This document shows, one piece after another, positions 57,401 through 64,000 of a stretch of DNA of 64,000 nucleotides. A program made the position numbers and the translations under genes. The notes beneath the pieces are model-generated. The model did no database searches, was not told the DNA's origin, and saw only the letters and a list, made by a program, of their open reading frames with translations. The DNA is from Paraspadella gotoi. Its lineage: Eukaryota > Chaetognatha. How positions within the stretch are numbered: the stretch's first letter is position 1; every line of letters begins with the position of its first letter. The DNA is taken from positions 15,196,770 to 15,260,769 of the forward strand of contig CM119271.1 in the NCBI GenBank assembly GCA_051294375.1, given 5' to 3'.

Positions 57401-58959
57401 TGTTTGTTTTATTTACGATGAATGAACTCATCGCGTAAATGAATGACTTTCATCGCATCAAATGAATGATTATCATCATATCAATGAATGATTATCATCA
57501 CATCAATGAATGACTATCATCGCATCAATCATTTGATTATCATCACATCAGTTTATTTTATTATCATCGCATCAATTATTGGTTATCATCGCATCAATAT
57601 TTAGTTATCATCGCATTAATATTGGTTACCATCGAAAGCTGGCTCGATTTCTATTGCTTTTAAGATTTTTTTATATAATTTTTATTTTAAAATTAAATTA
57701 ATTTAAAAAAAATGACGTTAAAAATATTTTAAATAGATATAAAAATTTAAATTTAGATTTGTATAAAATAAATGCATTAATAAAAACAAATAAACAAATA
57801 TTAAAAAAAATACAAAAATTGATAAAAATATACTAATAATTGATATTTAATTTTATTATTTGAAGTTGTGAGCGATTTAATCATTAAGCCAGAACAAAAT
57901 GTTGCTTTTATTCAACAAATTATTATTAAATCAAATAAGTAGATAATTTTAAAAAAATAATGATTACTGTATTATAAAAGCTCTGGAGCTAAAAATATGA
58001 GTAGTTTCTTACTGTCCTGAATCTAAAGAAAAGATTTAAAACATTATTTAATCAATATTATAAAAATATTTCTAAATATTAAAAAATATATAATTTAAAA
58101 TTGTTTTTAAAACAATTACTGAAAAATTTTTTACTAATTGCTTTATTTTGTTTGCTGTTGTTCAATTTTAAAAATTTAGGGTATCCTATAAAATGGTCCA
58201 CTTGTGGCGCATATTCCATTATGATTAATTAAAAGTTTTTCGATCTGGTATAGGAGCAGTAAGCTTTTCTAACCAGACTGTACCATTGGGACATACTGTA
58301 GCAGTCCTGCAAGCTTTCAATGAAGACTCTCTCTCAGTCTCGTTATACTTACTGCCAGAGTACCTGGCTTCCCTACAAACGAATTTGTATAATGTTTCAG
58401 TTGTTTATCATATGCATACCGTTCATCAGAAGCTACAGCCCCTAAGGGCATTAAACCCTCTTTTCACGGTGAACCCGTAACGAGTAGAGATCCCAATGAC
58501 TTTTTTATCTTCTTGCTCGCATTCATTTGCTTTAACTCTTCCATCTGAATCCATAGCTAAAATCTTCATGCCTTCAAGAAGTCTTTCTGACACGATCTCC
58601 AACCAAAACGGGAACTCTATTGAAGCAATTTACTTTTTATGTACCCTCTATGCAGCAACCTTCATTGCAGCAACTCCAATTGTCGAAATTACATCCTCGT
58701 AATCTTCGTCAAATCAATTCTTCATATTTCAAGACGTTAATCAGTTTCTTCCAACCTTATTGATGCAACGTATTGCCGCACCATATTGCTGCAAAATGAA
58801 TTTTCAATATCCTGTCGCAGCGATCAGATGGCGCGACAGTATTGGCTGTAACCGCATTGCAGCAACCCTCTCTGCAGCATCGAGACCAAAAAGAATAAAG
58901 AATCGAGTTCCATTAAAACCTGAAGCGCGAGGAAAAGTTCGTGTCTGGGCAGAATAGAG

Positions 58960-59490
58960 GAGAGAGAAAAGGAAAAGGAAATAAAGAAAAAGGAAGGAAA
59001 GAGAGAGAAAAAAAAAAAGAAAGATAGAAAATAAATTAAGGAAGAGAAAAAAGGAAAGAAAGGAAAGAGAGAATAAAAGAATAGGAAGATTAGAAAAAAA
59101 ATTGAAGAAAGAGAAAAAGGAAAGAAAGGAAAAAGAAAAGAAAAGAAAAGGAAGATAAGAAAATAAATTGAAGGAAGAGAAAAAAGGAAAGAAAGGAAAA
59201 GAGAGAAAAAAGAAAGGAAAGACAAGAAACTAAATTGAGGAAGAGAAAAAAGGAAAAGAAAGGAAAAAAATAGAAAAAGAAAAGGAAAGGATAAGAAACT
59301 AAATTGAAGGAAGAGAAAAAAGGAAAGAAAGAGAGGAAAGAAGAAAGGGATGGAAAAAAGGAAGAAAGAGAGGAAAGGAGGAAAGGGAAAGGGAGGAAAA
59401 GAAAGAAAGAGAGGTAAGGAAGAAGGGGAGGAAAGGAAAGAAAGGAAAAAAAAGGAAAGAAAGAAAAAAGGTAAGAAAGGTGGAAGATAT
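58960..59490 (+). repeat. About 60-70 bp purine-rich minisatellite (copy C)
   Basis: Same unit structure as 34020-34585. Confidence 0.9.
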
Positions 59491-60224
59491 ATCTAACAAA
59501 CGAGAGCTAAAGGAAAAAAAGAAAAAGAAATAAAGTCCATTGAGATAAAGAAGGAATGAAATGAGAGAGAATGAAACAAGAATAAACTGTGATGTCTTGT
59601 GACGCTATGTTATTATCTTGTAGTGTGACGAGGCTTTAAATCCGTCATAGCCTTAAATCCGTCATAGCCTTAAATCCGTCATAGCCTTTCCAAAGGTCGA
59701 GCAAGATCTAGCTATTTTTTCGTGAATGGATAAATTTGAATATTGGTTTTACAATTTTATATGTATTGACTATTGAGCAATAATAAGTCTAAAAAGCTAC
59801 TGATAATAATATTATAATAATATATGAAGAGAAAGACCTCGCGATTCCCTGAGCGTAACTATGGGCGGATATGCGGTTTTGAACTGTGCCTCTCGTATGA
59901 GAAGATTGTAATGGGGTGGGGGGCTGGGGGCGAGGAACGCGTCGGGGTTGAGGGGGCGGAGGGGCGGGGGGGGGGGCTGATCGATTGAATCCATGGTGCG
60001 TCTTTCGGCGAGGGAACGATAAGAATTCATGGAGCAGAATTCAGTCTCGAATTTAAGGCGAGAAGAAAAAAGGAAATAAAGAAATTTCTATATTTAAAAT
60101 TAAATTATTAAATTGTGTTAAATTATCCCAGTGAAGGAAAATCGTCGTTTGTTAGGATAAAAAACTTATAACGAAATGTGGCTAATTTTTAGCGCGAAGA
60201 TATGAAAATGAACAAGATAAGGAG

Positions 60225-60433
60225 AGCGCCTCTCACACTAAGGGCATCTTCACAAGCGCCCACCACACTAAGGCCTTTTCCACTAAGCGCCTCCACACTA
60301 AGGGCCTTTTCCACTAAGCGCCTCCCACACTAAAGGCCTCTTCACTAAGCGCTTCTCACACTAGGGCCTTTTTCCCACTAAGCGCCTCTCACACTAAGGG
60401 CCTCTTTTCACTCCAGCGCCTCCAACACTAAGT
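60225..60433 (+). repeat. 32-bp TAAGGGCCT minisatellite (copy C)
   Basis: Same array as 35316-35525 with several one-base indels. Confidence 0.92.
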
Positions 60434-60504
60434 GACCCTTCCCTTTTTTTTCCTTTTATTTTTTTTTGTGGCACGAGTGAAAAGTCATGGATCGTGGGGC
60501 GGTT

Positions 60505-60817
60505 TTACCTTCGTTGCAGATTCGTCATTTCTTGGCTCAGGTCACGCTTTTTTTTTTGTCGGTCTCGATAATTTTGAATCAATAAGATCGGCGAAATGAA
60601 TCCAGAAATTTTGCGGTAATCGTCGTCGTCGTCGTCGTCGTCGTGACTGTTGTCTTCGTGACTGTCGTCGTCATTATGGTCATTGCCGCCACCGCCACCG
60701 CCACTAGCCGCGCCGGCGCCACCGCCCCCGCCACCGCCCGCCGCCACCCGCAGCAGCTGCCTGGCGCGAAATTTGCGGTCAGTCGCAAGTGAAAAATCTA
60801 CGCCAAACCTGCGTTGA
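60505..60817 (-). CDS. Second copy of the Gly/Asp-rich candidate exon (copy C)
   Basis: Same acceptor, glycine run and Asp/His run as at 35669-35906, at a constant offset of 24911. At its 3' end small differences (about 60590) change the frame, so it runs on to 60505 instead of stopping. This looks like a sequencing-level or allelic indel and not a separate gene. Confidence 0.28.
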
Positions 60818-61108
60818 CTGCAGGAAGGGGGGAGCAGGGGGGCGGAAGCAGGGGGCGGAGCAGGGGGGCGGAGCAGGGGGGAATAAATCAATGGATTTGG
60901 GGAAAGAGGGAAGATCGAGGGGAGGAAGGGAAGGAGAGGGAAATGGGGAGAAGGGGCAGGGGTGCAAATGGGAACGAGGGATTAATTAAGTGTATAAATA
61001 ATGGATAAAAAATGAAGGAACTGAAGAAATTAAAAAAATGATCGATTAAAGTCATGAAGGAAATAGACGATAGATTTCCGACCGCGAAAGAGTTCCATGC
61101 TGAGAGAG

Positions 61109-61168
<60 letters not shown>

Positions 61169-61676
61169 AGAGACGTTGTCAATTGATTTGATCTCGTCTT
61201 CTCTCACAGTTTTTTTCTTCTCTTCGAGATAGGAATTTTACAACACGAGAGAAAATGATAATGATAAATGATGATTAATGATTAATGATTAATAGTATAT
61301 TAATATTTTATTTAGAAATCGTGATTATCGTCGTCGTCGTTGTCGTCGTCGTCGTCGCGCGTCGTCGTCGTCGTCGTCACTCTAATGTCCGTGACAAATT
61401 TTGTTGAATAATAAAAAATACTTATAGTACAAAATGCCTAGGATTTTTTTATCATTTGAAATTGAAGCACTCCAATTATATTTTAGCTCTTTCTCCTCTC
61501 TCTCTCTCTCTCTCTCTCTCTTCATTCTATCTCCGACTTCTGGTATAATTCGATCGTAAAAAACCACGAAAAAAAAGCTCAATAATTGTTTTTAACGATT
61601 TTTTAACAATGTTTTATTATCGTCGCTTTAGCGTCGAAGCCAGAGACTTCAATTCAGTTTTATCTCTCTCTCTCTC

Positions 61677-61755
<79 letters not shown>

Positions 61756-61849
61756 CTTCTCTCTCTCCTGCGGAGACATCGTCCTCCCGATAAGTTCGTG
61801 ATAAAATAAACATTGGAACAAAACGCGAAACTCGGTGGAGGGAAATTTT

Positions 61850-62390
61850 GGGATGGAGAAGGGGAGGAGGAGGAGGAAGGGAGAGAGAGGAGGAGGAGGG
61901 AAGAAGGACGAAGAGGAGGGAGAGAGGAAGAGGAGGAGGAAAAGGAGAGAGGGAGGGAGAGGAAAAGGAGGAGGAAAGGGATGGAGAGGAGGAAGAAATC
62001 AAAAGAAAAGGGAAAAAGTTGTTTTGAGTAAAAAGGAAATTTAAACGCAATTTGGAGAAAATGAAAGAAAGGAAAGGAGAGGAAAGGACAGGAAAGGAAA
62101 AGAAAGGAAAGGAAAGGAAAGGAAAGGAAAGGAAAGGAAAGGAAAGGAAGGGAAAGGAAAGGAAAGGAAGGGAAAGGAAAGGAAAGGAAAGGAAAGGAAA
62201 GAAAGGGTGGAAAGAAAGGATTAAGGGAAAAGAGGGGTTGAAGAAAGGAGAGAGAAGAGGAGACAAAATTGGAGGTCGATCGGGGTTAAAGATGGCGGAC
62301 TCTGACAAAAGGGAGGAAAAGAAAAGAAAAGAAAAGAAAAGAAAAAGAGAAAAAAGAAAAGAAACGAAGGAAAAATTAGAGATGGAAGAA
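61850..62390 (+). repeat. Purine array with AAAGG pentamers (copy C, contracted)
   Basis: About 25 clean AAAGG units replace the long irregular array of copies A and B; the flanks match on both sides. Confidence 0.92.
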
Positions 62391-62684
62391 GAGAAGTAGA
62401 GAAAAAAGAGAGGTTCAGCGGCAAAAGATGAAGAGAAAAAGGTTAAGAGGAAGACAAAGTGAAGTTTAGGAGGGAAAGAGAAAAGGAAATAGGAAAAGAG
62501 AGGAAAAGAAGCAAAAAAGAGAAGAGAAAAATAAGAAAAGAATATTAGATATGTTCAGTAGCAAAAGATGAGATAGACAAAGAGAGGTTCAGCATAGAAA
62601 AGAAGAGAGATGGGATAGTAGAAAAGGATAGAAAATAAGAGAGATGGGATAGTAGAAAAGGATAGTGGTTAGAGAGAGATGATG

Positions 62685-63340
62685 AGGAAGAGAGAGATGA
62701 GGAGTCGACGACAACATTCTGCCAAAAAGGAGCAAAACGACAAAAACAATCCAGGGGGAATTTCGCCAGGCGGAGGAGGAGGAGGAGGAGGAGGAGGAGG
62801 AGGAGCAAGTGACAAGAATCTGCCAAAAAGGAGTGAAAACGCCAACCAAGAAAAAAAAAGAAAAGAGAAAAGAAAAAGAAAAAAAGAAAAGGTAGACCCG
62901 TTTCTTTCATCCGGATTCCGGATGTAGTTGGAAATGGGATTATCTTGAAATTTTTTTTGTTTTTAGTTTTTCAGCCGATGTGGAATGAATTTAAGATTTT
63001 TTTTAAATTCCGATATTTCTTAATATTAATACTTATGGGAGTGGTGCTTTTATACGATTGAAATATTTTTTGAAACGATATACATACAACTTCATTGATT
63101 GGGAAGCCACCGAAGCCACGCACTCTGGGAGGGAATAAACCAGGCTGTGAGAGAATCTTGATTGAAAGCTTGTAGGGTTATGTTATTATCATGCAAGAGG
63201 AATAGACGCCACAACCCATAATAGCCTGTCTAAAGTCAGGGGCAAGATAGCTTATTTGTTAAATGAATGGATAGTTTTTATTGTATAATTTTTTTTAAAA
63301 CTTCATCTCGTATTAATTGAGATATCTTAACTAAATCGTT
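62685..63340. other. Non-coding end of copy C before the empty site
   Basis: Includes (GGA)n (62770-62801) and the DR1 copy. Matches 38095-38730 and 42110-42755. Confidence 0.7.
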
Positions 63341-63349
63341 AACAGTCAG

Positions 63350-63370
63350 AGAAGAGGTATTCATAATATA
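63350..63370. other. Empty Tc1/mariner target site in copy C
   Basis: The sequence GAAGAGGTATTCATAATA joins the two flanks that in segment B lie either side of the transposon (GAAGAGGTA before 42758 and TATCATAATA after 44149). A single TA is present and no footprint of the element is seen, as expected of an allele that never carried it. One extra T differs from the predicted ancestral site. Confidence 0.88.
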
Positions 63371-64000
63371 ACATAATAATATAATATTATTCATAACTGT
63401 TAGAAATGATTTTAAATTATACAAAGTCTCTTCGTGAATATCTGAATGATCGATCAAGTCAATTGATTTTATTCTCAACTTTTAATGATTTTATATTATC
63501 TTTATTCTCACTGGTCGAATTCTACTAATAGTAGTTAATGATTGAATTCTCAATAATTTTAAAAAAGATCTCTCTTCTCATTGATCCATTAAATTTAGTC
63601 TTTGTATAAAAGAAAGGGCAACTTTTATTGTTTTGAAGAGATTTCCCTGGGACCATAAGGTAATTGATTGATTTACTGAAATTATTAAATAGTGGAATTA
63701 GTATTAATAAATGATTATTTTTGTAGCTTTTGAGCTTTCACAGCTCTTCAATATATCTTCTAATTGCTCTTCCAATGGCTCTACTGATTGCTATTTCGAT
63801 TGCCCTTATAACTGTCAACTAATACTACTAATACTAATACTACTAATGGTGTTACTGAATTACAACTAACTTCAATGAATACTGTTAATTGAGTTACGGT
63901 TATTGATGAGTCAACAATAGAAAAATTAATATGAAGGATACTCATTGCTCGATCGTGTTCCAAAGTTCGTAAGAAAACGTGCAATCTCTAACAATAACGT

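Larger units (their letters stand above)
51285..64000. repeat. Locus copy C (alternative haplotype or duplicate)
   Basis: It matches copy A from about 26451 to 38732, then passes without interruption into sequence matching segment B from 44150 to about 44790, so it spans the transposon site without the transposon. It carries one private SINE (52815-53074). Differences are mostly single-base indels in homopolymers and simple repeats. Confidence 0.92.

Noticed and set aside
58496-58702. 68-codon frame in copy C
   Set aside because: The same place in copy A (33560-33780) is frameshifted by several indels; no recognisable family.

Overview
This window is metazoan nuclear DNA, most likely from an invertebrate. 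Genes are split by GT-AG introns, flanked by AT-rich non-coding sequence, and surrounded by long (CT)n/(GA)n and (GTC)n microsatellites, minisatellites, tRNA-derived SINE-like repeats and a Tc1/mariner transposon. I see no prokaryotic operon, CRISPR array or viral gene set. Nearly all long open frames here are translations of simple repeats (Ser/Leu, Arg/Glu, Lys/Gly, Thr or Val runs) and are not genes.

Two genes can be rebuilt with confidence, both on the minus strand. The first is a WD40 beta-propeller protein at 1221-5916: six exons join in frame into 241 codons and the gene runs off the left edge. The second is a complete three-exon gene for a 73-residue heat shock factor-binding protein 1 (HSBP1) homologue at 10817-12964. 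Weaker candidates are a possible divergent first exon at 13786, coding-like blocks at 23977-24343 and 22780-23060, and a Gly/Asp-rich exon at 35669-35906 that recurs in a second copy. A cluster of RFX-type X-box motifs at 27482-27590 looks like a promoter.

The largest structure is three overlapping copies of one locus, separated by two 25-base N gaps (40033-40057 and 51260-51284). Segment A ends at the first gap. Segment B (40058-51259) repeats the last 4 kb of A and then extends it. Segment C (51285-64000) repeats A from about 26451, then joins sequence that lies beyond the transposon in B. The simplest reading is that A and B are overlapping contigs of one haplotype and C is the other haplotype (a haplotig) scaffolded in tandem. 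C lacks the Tc1/mariner element, leaving a clean TA empty site, and carries a tRNA-type SINE that A lacks. The copies differ mainly by one-base indels, as unpolished long reads do, but two blocks of about 1005 and 843 bp look identical.

Layout: 1-1200 composite TC-rich repeat; 1221-5916 WD40 gene; 6640-8700 minisatellites; 10817-12964 HSBP1; 13-24 kb AT-rich sequence with microsatellites, a SINE and candidate exons; 25.1-26.1 kb satellite; 26.4-40.0 kb copy A; 40.06-44.1 kb copy B; 44.2-51.3 kb extension; 51.3-64 kb copy C.
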